Below are positions 18,712-27,649 of a stretch of 64,000 nucleotides of DNA, piece after piece. The stretch spans positions 6,944,001 through 7,008,000 of the forward strand of contig OZ245894.1 in assembly GCA_965229635.1 (NCBI GenBank), in the 5' to 3' direction. A program made the position numbers and the translations under genes. The number at the start of each line of letters is the position of its first letter. Positions within the stretch are counted from its first letter, which is position 1. The notes below the pieces were generated by a model. The model saw only the letters and a list, made by a program, of their open reading frames with translations. It did no database searches and was not told where the DNA came from. This DNA comes from BQJU01 sp965229635 (GTDB lineage: Bacteria > Bacteroidota > Bacteroidia > Chitinophagales > Saprospiraceae).

Positions 18712-19161
18712 TCAATCTTCCAATACTTCCCAGGTGTGGTCGGCCAGCAATCGGACTGTGCCCACAAATGTATAGGGTGGTTCCCCTCCCCATTCTTTCG
18801 GCCCCACCATGGAAAGAAGCGCCTTGCCATTACTCCGGCGATAAAGGTGATACACAAACCCCACCAGTGGTTCAAAGCTCATCTCCGCCTGATAGATTTC
18901 CTCGGAGATAGCCACCCGTTTTTGGATGGCCTGAGCCTGTTCAGCCAGCAACTCAATTTGCTTTTTGATCTGTTGCAGTTGCATATCGGTTTGTTCGTAC
19001 ATAGAACTCACCGCACGTCCTTTTACTTTACCCTTATCGATGGGTTTGATCACCACACCACCCACCGTATGAGCATAGGGCAGCAAATGTGGATTTTCGG
19101 CCACTTTATCCTCATCAACGGGGTTGTGCAATGTCTTCTCTTCTTTTGATCCTTTTTTCAT
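18712..19161 (-). CDS. DUF2452 domain protein
   Basis: A 149-residue soluble protein without signal peptide. The N-terminal part (NPVDEDKVAENPHLLPYAHTVGG) and the following helix rich in Gln and Glu match the DUF2452 family, small cytoplasmic proteins of Bacteroidota and some other bacteria with no known function. A second half (FVYHLYRRSNGKALLSMVGP) has strands with conserved aromatic residues. It leads the short minus-strand pair with the DUF1573 gene. No motif suggests an activity. Confidence 0.75.
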   Translation of the reverse strand: MKKGSKEEKTLHNPVDEDKVAENPHLLPYAHTVGGVVIKPIDKGKVKGRAVSSMYEQTDMQLQQIKKQIELLAEQAQAIQKRVAISEEIYQAEMSFEPLVGFVYHLYRRSNGKALLSMVGPKEWGGEPPYTFVGTVRLLADHTWEVLED

Positions 19162-19218
19162 GTAAAACGCTGTAATCTTCCAACAATCTAACGGTCAAAA
19201 GTAGGATTTGTTTTTGAT

Positions 19219-19380
19219 CTAAGAGCTTGTTTGGAGCGGATTCGTCACGAAAATCAGGGATTTAAGGTTCTAGCTAAGTCTTTTTATATGAGCTTAGCGG
19301 GTTAAGTGAATATCAAAAGACAACGCTAGGTTCTTAAATCCATGATTTGCAGTAGAAGCAAGCTCCAAATAAGCTCTAAG
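19219..19380. mobile_element. MITE-like element with flanking 5-bp repeats
   Basis: A 152-bp element (19224-19375) has terminal inverted repeats AGCTTGTTTGGAGC and GCTCCAAATAAGCT (one mismatch) and is bordered on both sides by the direct repeat CTAAG, at 19219-19223 and 19376-19380. The inverted symmetry continues inward (AAATCAGGGATTTAAG pairs largely with CTTAAATCCATGATTT), so the whole element can fold into a long imperfect hairpin. It has no open reading frame. This is the look of a non-autonomous insertion that duplicated five target bases. Confidence 0.7.
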
Positions 19381-19395
19381 GTAGCCCGTAACGAA

Positions 19396-19431
19396 AAAAC
19401 GCCGGAACAGCCTCAGCCATTCCGACGTTTT
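19396..19431 (-). terminator. Terminator after the coiled-coil protein gene
   Basis: Arms AAAACGCCGGAA and TTCCGACGTTTT (one mismatch) surround a 12-base loop; the minus-strand side ends in a U-run. It lies 22 bases past the stop at 19453. Confidence 0.75.
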
Positions 19432-19452
19432 ATGATCAGTTATTGATCTTTA

Positions 19453-20490
19453 TTACTTAAGCGTAAGGGAAGTACTTCCGGCGAGATAGCCTTTGTTGTA
19501 GATTTCTACATCGTAGGTACCTTTGGCGAAAGCCTGGCCAGGAGCCCAATCTACACAGACATTTCTCTCTGAGCGATCGTAGTCGATCTCCTTAGATTGA
19601 GTATAACGTACTTCTTCACCCGTAGCATTGTTGGTGAATACACCAGATCCCAGGTTGTCGATCGCCAGCGTTTCACCCAGTGGGTTGATGATGCGAATGT
19701 AGAAAACCTCCGTACCTTCTTCTGCTACTACATTGGCAGTAGTGTTGAAACATACGTTGATCTGCTCCACATTCTTGGCGAACTTTTTCTTCACTGCCTT
19801 TCCGCTATTTCTGGTTTTCAAACCGTTTACATCCAGTTCGTCTACCTTAATGACGGAAGCAATGTTTACTTTTTTAGACAATCTGGCTCTCTCCTCTTCC
19901 AGTGTCTCTTTTTCACTTACCAACATCGCCTTTTCAGAACTCAATTCAGCATTGGTCATGCGCTGAGAATCCAGCTCACCGGTCAATGACTGATTTTGCT
20001 CTGTCAGTTGCGAGTTAGTAGAAGTAAGCATTTCGTTTTCTTCGCGAAGCTGGTTGATCTCCGCCAGGTATTGCTCTACCTTGGCATTGAGATTAGCCAA
20101 TTCCTTTCTGGCTTGATCCAGATTTTTCTTAGACCGAAGCAAGCCGTCAATCTTGTCCTTTTGTGCTTTCAGTTCCTCTTTCTGTGATTCAATCAGAGCG
20201 TTAAGCTCTTCGTTACTTCCTCTCATCTCTTCCAACTCTGAAAGAGCCTCATAGTACTGCTTTTCGAGTTCAGCTTTCAACTGTTCGCTTTCGTCGTAAG
20301 AAGCAGCGAGGGTAGTGTTTTTGTTACCAAGTTGGTAATTTCTAACAACCAGAAACGTACAAAGTCCCAGAAGAGCTACAATCACTACTGCGGCAATAGC
20401 CGTGTTGCGTTGTTGGTTGCTCTTGTTAGGAGTCGTCGTTGGCCCCGGATTTGGAGGGGTTGGACGTGGACTTGAACTGTTCGTACTCAT
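19453..20490 (-). CDS. Membrane-anchored coiled-coil protein, unknown function
   Basis: A 345-residue protein I cannot name. It starts with a Pro/Thr/Asn-rich cytoplasmic tail (residues 1-28), has one transmembrane helix (about 29-49, AIAAVVIVALLGLCTFLVV), then a very regular coiled coil (about 60-225, with heptads such as QLREENEMLTSTNSQL) and a C-terminal strand-rich domain (about 230-345, INVCFNTTANVV, VFYIRIINPLGE, YDVEIYNKGYLAGS). The C-terminal domain has two cysteines that could pair. Topology: tail inside, coiled coil and domain in the periplasm. Such proteins may span the cell wall or act as scaffolds. It is transcribed alone. Confidence 0.75.
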   Translation of the reverse strand: MSTNSSSPRPTPPNPGPTTTPNKSNQQRNTAIAAVVIVALLGLCTFLVVRNYQLGNKNTTLAASYDESEQLKAELEKQYYEALSELEEMRGSNEELNALIESQKEELKAQKDKIDGLLRSKKNLDQARKELANLNAKVEQYLAEINQLREENEMLTSTNSQLTEQNQSLTGELDSQRMTNAELSSEKAMLVSEKETLEEERARLSKKVNIASVIKVDELDVNGLKTRNSGKAVKKKFAKNVEQINVCFNTTANVVAEEGTEVFYIRIINPLGETLAIDNLGSGVFTNNATGEEVRYTQSKEIDYDRSERNVCVDWAPGQAFAKGTYDVEIYNKGYLAGSTSLTLK

Positions 20491-20709
20491 GTTTAAAAAA
20501 TTTGGTTTACCAATTAACTTTGAAGCGTGTGTTTTGAACTGGCAATAAAACGGGCTTCAAATTCTGAAAATTGTGTCGATATATTACAAATTTAAGATTT
20601 TCTTAAGTGCCATGCACGGAAATATCAATAAAACCAAGGCCTCCCGAGATTGAAAAAATTATCAATTTATCACTACTTTTAAGCAAAATAAACGATAAAA
20701 ACACCTGAT

Positions 20710-21468
20710 ATGTTAGAAGCTTTTGATATTGGCAATATCCTTTTCCTGGATATTGAAACCGTATCGGCTCACCCGGACCATGATCAACTCGACGAGGTTT
20801 TTCAAGACCTTTGGCGTACCAAAGCCCGCCAACTATTGCGCAAAGCTGATGACGAACTCGAACCAGAGGAAGTCGCCGACTACTATAAGGAGCGTGCGGC
20901 CATTTATGCGGAGTTTGGAAAAATTATCTGTATCTCCGTAGGCGCGGTGTATCGCGATAAAGAGGATAAGCGCCTCATGGTGCGCCTCAAATCCTTTGCC
21001 AGTGATGATGAAGCAGCCTTGCTCACTGAATTCAGCGAACTGCTCGAACAACACTACCGCAACACCAACAGATATGCCCTATGTGGTCACAATATCCGTG
21101 AGTTTGACATTCCCTACATCTGCCGCCGCATGGTGATCAATCAGCTACCGTTGCCCACTCCACTGCAGATTGCCGGTAAAAAACCGTGGGAAACCAAACA
21201 CCTGCTGGATACTATGGAATTCTGGAAATTTGGCGACTTCAAGAATTATACATCCCTAAAGCTGTTGGCCGCAGTGCTGGGATTTCCCTCACCTAAAGAC
21301 GATATCGACGGCAGTAATGTAGGCCGTGTCTATTGGGAAGAAAAAGACCTCGACCGCATTGCCATATACTGTGAAAAGGATGTATTGGCCACGGTTCAGC
21401 TGTATTGTCGCTACCGCATGATGCCGCTGCTTGAGGAAAGTCAGGTTGTGGTGGTGGGGAGAGAATAA
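20710..21468 (+). CDS. 3'-5' exonuclease (DEDDy, DNA polymerase B exonuclease-like)
   Basis: A 252-residue cytoplasmic nuclease. The three exonuclease motifs are present: FLDIETV (Asp 14 and Glu 16), GHNIREFDIPYI in the middle, and the DEDDy-type YCEKDVLAT near the end. This matches the stand-alone family related to the proofreading domain of B-type DNA polymerases, common in Bacteroidota. It probably acts in DNA repair or nucleic acid turnover. It is monocistronic and convergent with the oxidoreductase gene that ends at 21585. Confidence 0.85.
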   Translation: MLEAFDIGNILFLDIETVSAHPDHDQLDEVFQDLWRTKARQLLRKADDELEPEEVADYYKERAAIYAEFGKIICISVGAVYRDKEDKRLMVRLKSFASDDEAALLTEFSELLEQHYRNTNRYALCGHNIREFDIPYICRRMVINQLPLPTPLQIAGKKPWETKHLLDTMEFWKFGDFKNYTSLKLLAAVLGFPSPKDDIDGSNVGRVYWEEKDLDRIAIYCEKDVLATVQLYCRYRMMPLLEESQVVVVGRE

Positions 21469-21500
21469 GTTTGTGTGCCGGTTTGAGGGCCAACTCAAAA

Positions 21501-21577
21501 CAAATAATCGTAATAAAAATAATGATGATAAATATAATCATTATAAATATCACGATGATATTTGTAACGATTATTTG
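21501..21577. repeat. AT-rich hairpin, copy 2 of a dispersed element
   Basis: Outer arms CAAATAATCGT (21501-21511) and ACGATTATTTG (21567-21577) are perfect complements; the inner part shares the words AATCATTATAAATAT and GATGATATTTGTAACGATT with the hairpin at 6469-6539. It fills the gap between two convergent genes and may end both transcripts. Confidence 0.65.
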
Positions 21578-21584
21578 GGAACTA

Positions 21585-22745
21585 TTAGCGGGCCTCAAGG
21601 GCCAGCCTTGCAGCTTCCTCCCCGACCAGGGAGCCAATGGCAACGCCCATTCCGCCAAGGCGAACTGCCACTGTAACTTTTGAGCTGATGTTCTGAACAA
21701 TGGGACTTTTCACCGTACCTACCCCCATAATGCCGCTCCAAACCTGATCAATTCTTACCTTCCGACCAGGCAGAATGACTTCCGACAACAAACTTTCCAG
21801 GTATTCCTTGATCTGTTGCGTTTGTCCCAGCTCAGTAGTGGTTTCTCCCTCCGGGTCGAGATTGCGACCACCTCCCAGTAAGATTCGGCCGTCAATTTCC
21901 CGAAAATAGACATAGCCCCGGTCATAATGGAAGCCGCCCCGGAAGGGAGGATCCGTGATGGGTTCGGTGACCAATACCTGATTGCGCGCCGGGTTTACGG
22001 CTAATTCTGGCAGTAGTGTAGCCGCGAAGCCATTGGTGGCCACCACTAAATGTCGGGCATTGATGCGCCATCCATTGTCGGTATCAACCTGCATTCCCCT
22101 CGTTTCTTCCCGCATATTCAAGACTCCAACACCATTAATCACCTTTATATCCCATTGCTGCACCAATTTCAAAAGAGCTTGCATCATTTTACCAGTGTGC
22201 AATACACCTTCAATTTGATTTTCCATCAAATGGGCTACCCCACGAAAACCGAAATCATTAATCCTATTATCACCCATTCGGTAAACCTCAGGGTGACCGG
22301 TAATTTGTTTCAACTGTTGGTTAAACTGCTGGCGCTGTTCGAGACATTGAGCAAACACCTCCTCTTCACCCGGTCGGAATAGCTCAAAACCACCGGCCTC
22401 TGTATATTGCAATACATCGTCACCAATTCGTTGGCGTAATCTCAACAGTCCCTGCCAGCGCTTTTGCACCAAAGTCCACACCTCATTTTCGGATCTGGTT
22501 TGCAAATCATCCAATAATTCGGTCATACTGCCGAAACAGGCAAATCCGGCATTACGCGTACTTGCACCAATGGGCAGTGGCCCACGCTCCAAAATCACCA
22601 CTTTTAGTGACCGAGCGGCCTCCTTCAATGACAGAGCGGTACTGAGCCCTACGATGCCGCTGCCAATAATTAAAACATCAATATCTTTAAAAAAGACCTC
22701 ACTTTCCCAATAACTTAACTGATACGATTGCGGTTGAGTCGACAA
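21585..22745 (-). CDS. FAD-dependent oxidoreductase (DAO/DadA family)
   Basis: A 386-residue flavoenzyme of the D-amino-acid-oxidase fold. The dinucleotide-binding motif VLIIGSGIVGLSTAL lies at about 24-38, the ribose-binding acidic residue follows in VVILERG, and the second FAD contact is the C-terminal GGMGVAIG segment. The region STRNAGFACFG and the conserved HYDRGYVYFREIDGRILLGG match the family that oxidises secondary amines or D-amino acids. The substrate is not predictable. It is transcribed alone, diverging from the DUF885 gene with a 61-base gap. Confidence 0.85.
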   Translation of the reverse strand: MSTQPQSYQLSYWESEVFFKDIDVLIIGSGIVGLSTALSLKEAARSLKVVILERGPLPIGASTRNAGFACFGSMTELLDDLQTRSENEVWTLVQKRWQGLLRLRQRIGDDVLQYTEAGGFELFRPGEEEVFAQCLEQRQQFNQQLKQITGHPEVYRMGDNRINDFGFRGVAHLMENQIEGVLHTGKMMQALLKLVQQWDIKVINGVGVLNMREETRGMQVDTDNGWRINARHLVVATNGFAATLLPELAVNPARNQVLVTEPITDPPFRGGFHYDRGYVYFREIDGRILLGGGRNLDPEGETTTELGQTQQIKEYLESLLSEVILPGRKVRIDQVWSGIMGVGTVKSPIVQNISSKVTVAVRLGGMGVAIGSLVGEEAARLALEAR

Positions 22746-22806
22746 GCTGTGTTGATTTTGTTAATTTTACCCTTCTTTTACCGGTAAAATTACAGAAAGA
22801 AAATCA

Positions 22807-24564
22807 ATGAGATATCTTTTGAGTATCTGTCTGGCTTGTTTGCTTTGGTCTTGCCAACAGGAAACTCCAGCCCCAACCTCAGCCCAGCGCGAGCTGTACA
22901 CCCTGTTTGACCAGGAATGGGCATTCCGTATGCAGGAATTCCCAACCTTTGCAACGGCTTGTGGTGTACACCAGTACAATGACAAACTGACCAATCTCAG
23001 TGAAAACAGTATTCAACGGCGAGTGGAGTTCTGGAAGTCTACACTCATCGAATTGGCTCGTATTGATCCAGACCGTTTGAGTGCAGAAGACCGGGTGAGT
23101 TATGAGATGTTTAAATACCTGCTCCGCAACGACGTAGCTCAGGTCGAATTTAAGACGTACCTGATCCCCATCAATGCAGAAGGAGGATTTTATACAGACT
23201 TCACCTTCCTGCCGTACGATATGCCCTTTGACAACGAAAAGGATTACCGCAATTACCTGGCCCGGCTACAGGCCTTTCCGCTTTATGCTGACCAGCAACT
23301 TGACCTGATGCAACAGGGCATCGACGAAGGCATTATTGCTCCCAGGGTGATACTCGAAGGGGTTGAGGACTTCATTGCCCCCCATCTGATAGATCAGGCC
23401 GAATCTAGTGTGTTCTATGCCCCATTCCAACAGTGGCCAGAGCAACTGAGTGAAAATAAACGGCAAAAGCTGGCAAAGGAAGGCCAAGAGGTGATTATGG
23501 AAAAAGTGGTGCCTGCATACCGTCGCATTAAGGCATTCATGACCGACAAATACCTGCCTGCCGCACGGGAGTCTATCGGGATTTCTGATATTCCCCGAGG
23601 CAAGGAATTCTATGAGCAGCAGGTAAAATATTTTACCACCCTACCCTACTCGTCCGACGAGATTTTTGACATAGGTCAAAAAGAAGTAGCCCGAATCCGT
23701 GAAGAAATGCAGGGCATCATTGATACCTTGGGCTTTAATGGTGATTTCGCCGCCTTTTTGGAGTTTCTGCGCACCGATCCCCAATTTTATGCACCAACTC
23801 CCGAGGCCTTGCTAAAAGAAGCCTCCTTCCTGGCAAAAAAGATTGACGGACGACTGCCACAGTTATTCAATCACCTGCCCCGGTTGCCCTACGGTGTAGA
23901 ACCGGTTCCCGCATCCATTGCACCCAAGTATACGGGTGGCCGCTATGTGCCTGGATCCTGGGAAAACCACAAAGCCGGTACTTACTGGGTCAACACCTAT
24001 AAGCTGGATAGCCGGCCACTGTATGTACTCCCGGCACTTACCCTGCACGAGGCTGTTCCCGGTCACCATCTACAGATTTCGCTGGCGCAGGAACTCACGG
24101 GATTACCCGAATTTCGCAAGCACAGTTATCTCAGTGCCTTTGGCGAAGGATGGGGGCTTTACGCCGAATGGCTTGGTCTGGAAATGGGCATCTACGAGAC
24201 GCCTTACCAGCAGTTTGGGCGGCTAACCTACGAAATGTGGAGGGCTTGCCGTCTGGTGGTTGATGTGGGCATTCACAGCAAAGGATGGAACCGAGACGAA
24301 GCCGTTGAATTCCTGGCCTCCAATACTGCTCTGTCGCTGCACGAGGTCAATACTGAAATTGACCGCTACATCGGATGGCCTGCTCAGGCACTGTCGTACA
24401 AAATGGGAGAGTTGGAAATCCGTGAACTACGGAAAAAGGCCGAGACGACCATGAAAGGCAAATTTGACGTCCGCCAATTCCACGATATCATCCTGACACA
24501 CGGCTGTGTGCCCTTGTTTGTATTAGAAGACCTTGTCAAAGACTATATTCGGCAAAAGCAATAA
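22807..24564 (+). CDS. DUF885 family lipoprotein, putative zinc peptidase
   Basis: A 585-residue lipoprotein: the leader LACLLWSC places the lipidated Cys at residue 16. The mature part is a DUF885 protein, a gluzincin-like family with an unusual metal motif. Here it reads LHEAVPGHHLQ with His 414, Glu 415 and His 420/421, followed by FGEGWGLYAEWL, which supplies a further acidic ligand. Members are thought to be periplasmic peptidases. The N-terminal region is helical. The gene stands alone, with its own start region opposite the oxidoreductase gene. Confidence 0.85.
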   Translation: MRYLLSICLACLLWSCQQETPAPTSAQRELYTLFDQEWAFRMQEFPTFATACGVHQYNDKLTNLSENSIQRRVEFWKSTLIELARIDPDRLSAEDRVSYEMFKYLLRNDVAQVEFKTYLIPINAEGGFYTDFTFLPYDMPFDNEKDYRNYLARLQAFPLYADQQLDLMQQGIDEGIIAPRVILEGVEDFIAPHLIDQAESSVFYAPFQQWPEQLSENKRQKLAKEGQEVIMEKVVPAYRRIKAFMTDKYLPAARESIGISDIPRGKEFYEQQVKYFTTLPYSSDEIFDIGQKEVARIREEMQGIIDTLGFNGDFAAFLEFLRTDPQFYAPTPEALLKEASFLAKKIDGRLPQLFNHLPRLPYGVEPVPASIAPKYTGGRYVPGSWENHKAGTYWVNTYKLDSRPLYVLPALTLHEAVPGHHLQISLAQELTGLPEFRKHSYLSAFGEGWGLYAEWLGLEMGIYETPYQQFGRLTYEMWRACRLVVDVGIHSKGWNRDEAVEFLASNTALSLHEVNTEIDRYIGWPAQALSYKMGELEIRELRKKAETTMKGKFDVRQFHDIILTHGCVPLFVLEDLVKDYIRQKQ

Positions 24565-24690
24565 CCTTTGTCTGATGAATTTTGGAATAGTATCTTTGCG
24601 GTGTAAACCAATTTTTAACCAAAAAGGTGGAGCCCGGTGGCGTACTAACCATTACAGCTATGCCAGGTTTATTCCATCGCTGAAGATACC

Positions 24691-25134
24691 ATGATTCAAA
24701 GAATTCAATCCATTTTCTTATTTCTGGCCTCAGCCTCGTCCTTTAGTGCATTGGTGGCCCCTTTTGCGACCAGTGAAAGTGCCATTGCCAGTTCGAGCAT
24801 TTTTCAGGATGCACGCTATACAGCCCAGGACAGTATGGCGCTGCTGATCCTGTTTGCCATTGCCGGTCTGGTGGCGTTGGTTGCCATTTTCCTTTTTAAA
24901 AACCGAGTACTGCAAAGCCGTTTATCCATCCTGGGCGCGATTGTTGCCCTCGCCGGAGCTGTATGGGCAATTATTGCTGCTCTACAGGATAAGGCGCTTG
25001 AAGCGGCCAATATTGCCATCGATTATGGTTTTGGTATGGCCTTGCCGGTTTTGACCATCATATTCGCTGTGCTGGCCAGCCGCTACATCCGCAAAGACCA
25101 CAAGCTGGTCAAGTCGATGGATCGTTTGCGTTAA
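24691..25134 (+). CDS. DUF4293 four-helix membrane protein
   Basis: A 147-residue inner-membrane protein with four predicted helices (about 6-24, 49-69, 77-97 and 107-127) and a basic C-terminus (RYIRKDHKLVKSMDRLR). The N-terminus MIQRIQSIFLFLAS is typical of DUF4293, a family limited to Bacteroidota, function unknown. It follows the DUF885 gene by 126 bases on the same strand; that gap shows no clear terminator, so co-transcription is possible. It ends at a strong bidirectional terminator. Confidence 0.8.
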   Translation: MIQRIQSIFLFLASASSFSALVAPFATSESAIASSSIFQDARYTAQDSMALLILFAIAGLVALVAIFLFKNRVLQSRLSILGAIVALAGAVWAIIAALQDKALEAANIAIDYGFGMALPVLTIIFAVLASRYIRKDHKLVKSMDRLR

Positions 25135-25152
25135 GCAGCTTAGGCAAAAAGG

Positions 25153-25189
25153 AAAAAGGGCTTTCAGCGAATCACTGAAAGCCCTTTTT
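25153..25189. terminator. Bidirectional terminator
   Basis: A perfect 15-bp stem (AAAAAGGGCTTTCAG and its complement) with a seven-base loop, having an A-run before and a T-run after, so it works in both directions. It lies between the convergent DUF4293 and exbD genes. Confidence 0.9.
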
Positions 25190-25214
25190 ATGTTGGTGTC
25201 CAAACCGCGTTTGC

Positions 25215-25682
25215 TTAATTCGGACGTTGTTTTGCAGAATAGTTGATTACCAACTGCCCCGATTTGCGAAGCTGTGTTTTAACGTCCTGAACGATCCCCA
25301 TGGTTACTTCACCATCTACACGTAGAGAAGAAGTGATTCTTGGGCGCTTGGCTTCAGGTACTTTAATCTTATGCTTCTCCAGGAAAAGTGGAATATCCTT
25401 TACGTCGGCAAATTTATCTCCAAGCTGCATCCGTGGTTTAGTACCGTAGATGTCCTGGTATTTCTTCAGTGGTCTTCCGATATAAATATAATTTACCAGC
25501 GACTTTTCCTCCAGTTTGATCAATTCGGTAGCATAAGGCGTAATCACTTTCACCTTCAGTTCTGCATCTCTCAATACGGTTACCACCATAAAGAAGAAGA
25601 GCAACATAAAGATGATATCCGGCAAAGACGCCGTAGAGATAGCTGGTTTAGCCTTACCTCTTTTTTTTGTAAACTTAGCCAT
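25215..25682 (-). CDS. exbD: ExbD-like biopolymer transport protein (second copy)
   Basis: The start MAKFTKKRGK (complement of 25680-25682) gives 155 residues; an open extension of three codons lies upstream. One transmembrane helix follows the family pattern, with the essential Asp in SLPDIIFMLLFFFMV, and a periplasmic domain makes up the rest. ExbD works with ExbB as the proton-driven motor that energises TonB-dependent receptors such as the one at 6554-9088. The very basic N-terminal tail is normal for the family. It is the last gene of the four-gene minus-strand unit and probably forms a hetero-oligomer with the first ExbD. Confidence 0.88.
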   Translation of the reverse strand: MAKFTKKRGKAKPAISTASLPDIIFMLLFFFMVVTVLRDAELKVKVITPYATELIKLEEKSLVNYIYIGRPLKKYQDIYGTKPRMQLGDKFADVKDIPLFLEKHKIKVPEAKRPRITSSLRVDGEVTMGIVQDVKTQLRKSGQLVINYSAKQRPN

Positions 25683-25783
25683 AATTAGCATTTTTATCTA
25701 CCACCAAATACCTGAAGGCAAACATTTGGCGGATCGATTTGTGAAGGAATAAACAAACAGGAGTTTTTCAACGACGCATCCGT

Positions 25784-26338
25784 TTATTCTTCACCGAAAT
25801 TAGTTGGTTCCGCTTCCGATAGAACGAAGGGGATTTCCGATTTGATCGCCTTGCGATAGGCCACCGGCAAATCCTCGCTGTAGTGTACATTATATTTCTT
25901 CATGGAAAGCTCATCCCAAAGCTCATTATAAGCAGCCTTGAGTTCATTGTAAACTTCCAGGTAAGTTTTGTACTCCGTTCCCCGGTCATTCTTCAAAGAG
26001 ATAATTGCCTTGGTTGGCTTTTCGGCCAAATCCTCACGGTTGTTTGGATTGTTGATAAACTCCTTGGCGTCCTCTTTGAGGTTTCTAATGTCAGTAGGCT
26101 CACCGCGCACCAACAGCTGATTCTGGGCATTTACCAGAACAGAAAACACATTACGGGTTTTCAGCTTGGTAATGTCCGGTTCTTCTTCAGACCATGGCGG
26201 AAGTTTTACACGAATTCCCTTGTCCTCCACAATAGTGGTGGTTACCAGGAAGAATATGAGCAATAGAAACGCAATATCGGCCATAGAACCGGCATTGATT
26301 TCATTGGACATTCTATCTTTTACGCTCTTCTTAGCCAT
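25784..26338 (-). CDS. exbD: ExbD-like biopolymer transport protein (first copy)
   Basis: A 184-residue protein with the ExbD layout: a short cytoplasmic tail, one helix with the proton-carrying Asp (GSMADIAFLLLIFFLV) and a periplasmic domain with a longer loop than usual (TKLKTRNVFSVLVNAQNQLLV, then an acidic stretch). Two different exbD genes after one exbB is the usual Bacteroidota arrangement. The gene lies 8 bases downstream of the small membrane protein gene; about 100 bases then separate it from the second exbD. Confidence 0.9.
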   Translation of the reverse strand: MAKKSVKDRMSNEINAGSMADIAFLLLIFFLVTTTIVEDKGIRVKLPPWSEEEPDITKLKTRNVFSVLVNAQNQLLVRGEPTDIRNLKEDAKEFINNPNNREDLAEKPTKAIISLKNDRGTEYKTYLEVYNELKAAYNELWDELSMKKYNVHYSEDLPVAYRKAIKSEIPFVLSEAEPTNFGEE

Positions 26339-26346
26339 AGCTCTAT

Positions 26347-26835
26347 TTATTTAAAGAAGTTCCGGATTTCTGATACGACAAACGCAAGCGCTGCAAGTGC
26401 AAGCAAGGCAAGCGCCGTGGTGATCCCTCCACTGATAAATTTGAAGTTACCCTCGGAAAGTGTTGTATTCTGAGAGGATTCAAACTTTTCAACGGCACCG
26501 GCCACAGCTCCTGTAGCTTCACCTGGAGAAGTAGCATAGGCAATCAAGAAGATGGCAATCAGGATACCGAAGCCGATCAATCCCTTAACGGATGTTTTCA
26601 GGCTGCCCAGCACTTGCAGGACACCAAAGATAACCATTCCGGCCATCGCGATGACAGTCAGCACAATTGCGCCGTACAGTCCAAAGTTGAAAATACCCGT
26701 TTTGTATTGCTCTTCTTTCTCCAAGAGGTCGAAGTCTCCTGACTTCGGCAGAACCATCGCCAGGAAGATCACCGTGATCACTGCCCCTAAGACGAATGCG
26801 AATGTCTGACCATTCTTAGTTAATGTTTTATACAT
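26347..26835 (-). CDS. Conserved membrane protein between exbB and exbD
   Basis: A 162-residue inner-membrane protein with about four helices (11-30, 50-72, 85-102, 137-158) and an acidic loop after the first helix. I do not recognise a named family. A small membrane protein at this place between exbB and the two exbD genes is common in Bacteroidota, which suggests a role in the motor complex, but no function is established to my knowledge. It is tightly packed, 17 bases after exbB and 8 before exbD. Confidence 0.75.
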   Translation of the reverse strand: MYKTLTKNGQTFAFVLGAVITVIFLAMVLPKSGDFDLLEKEEQYKTGIFNFGLYGAIVLTVIAMAGMVIFGVLQVLGSLKTSVKGLIGFGILIAIFLIAYATSPGEATGAVAGAVEKFESSQNTTLSEGNFKFISGGITTALALLALAALAFVVSEIRNFFK

Positions 26836-26852
26836 AGCAGTGTTGGTTTCTC

Positions 26853-27587
26853 TTATTTGTTAAATACGTTATTTTCAGCCATGATGTCTACCAAAGTGAT
26901 AGAAGCATCCTCCATCTTATTAACGATACCGTCAATCTTGTTAACGATATAGTTGTAGAAAATCTGCAGGATAATGGCCACGATCAGACCGAATACTGTA
27001 GTCAAAAGTGCCACCTTAATACCACCGGCAACTACCGAAGGAGAAAGGTCACCTACCGCCTCGATCTTATCAAATGCCTGGATCATACCGATTACCGTAC
27101 CCATGAACCCAAGCATCGGAGCAATGGCGATGAAAAGAGAGATCCAAACCAATCCACGCTCCAGCAAGCCCATTTGTACGCTACCGTAGGCAACGATGGC
27201 TTTTTCAACTGCTTCGGGACCTTCGTCAGCACTCTTGAGGCCTTCGTAAAGTACGCTGGCAGTTGGGCCAGGAGTAGATTTACAAACTTCCATGGCGCCG
27301 TTGATGTCGCCATTTTTCAGATTTTCATCAATGCGCTCCAAAAGTTTGTCCGTATTGGTAGTGGCAATGTTGAGGGTGATGATCCGTTCAATACAGAAAG
27401 CCAATCCGAGAATCAGACAAATCAATACAAAGCTCATGAATCGCCAGTCACCGTCGATGAAATACTTCTTCAACAACTGATAACCGGAGGTCGTTGCTTC
27501 ACCTGCCGCAGCATCTTGTGCGTGCAAAACGTTTACGGTGAAAACTGCCAATACTAGAACAAGCAGCAATGCTAAACTTTTACGCAT
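26853..27587 (-). CDS. exbB: ExbB/TolQ/MotA proton channel protein
   Basis: A 244-residue inner-membrane protein, first gene of the energiser unit. The N-terminal segment (LALLLVLVLAVFTVNVLHAQ) looks like a cleaved signal peptide. Then come one helix (about 53-72), a cytoplasmic domain, and the two family helices (about 148-172 and 190-215), with the conserved LGFMGTVIGMIQAF and the Thr-containing KVALLTTVFGLIVAI that line the proton path. With ExbD it drives TonB-dependent uptake. A tRNA gene lies 62 bases upstream. Confidence 0.92.
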   Translation of the reverse strand: MRKSLALLLVLVLAVFTVNVLHAQDAAAGEATTSGYQLLKKYFIDGDWRFMSFVLICLILGLAFCIERIITLNIATTNTDKLLERIDENLKNGDINGAMEVCKSTPGPTASVLYEGLKSADEGPEAVEKAIVAYGSVQMGLLERGLVWISLFIAIAPMLGFMGTVIGMIQAFDKIEAVGDLSPSVVAGGIKVALLTTVFGLIVAIILQIFYNYIVNKIDGIVNKMEDASITLVDIMAENNVFNK

Positions 27588-27649
27588 AGTAAATTAGGTT
27601 TTACGATTGTTTGATTGATAACTAAAACCAGTTAACGATTTTAATAAAG

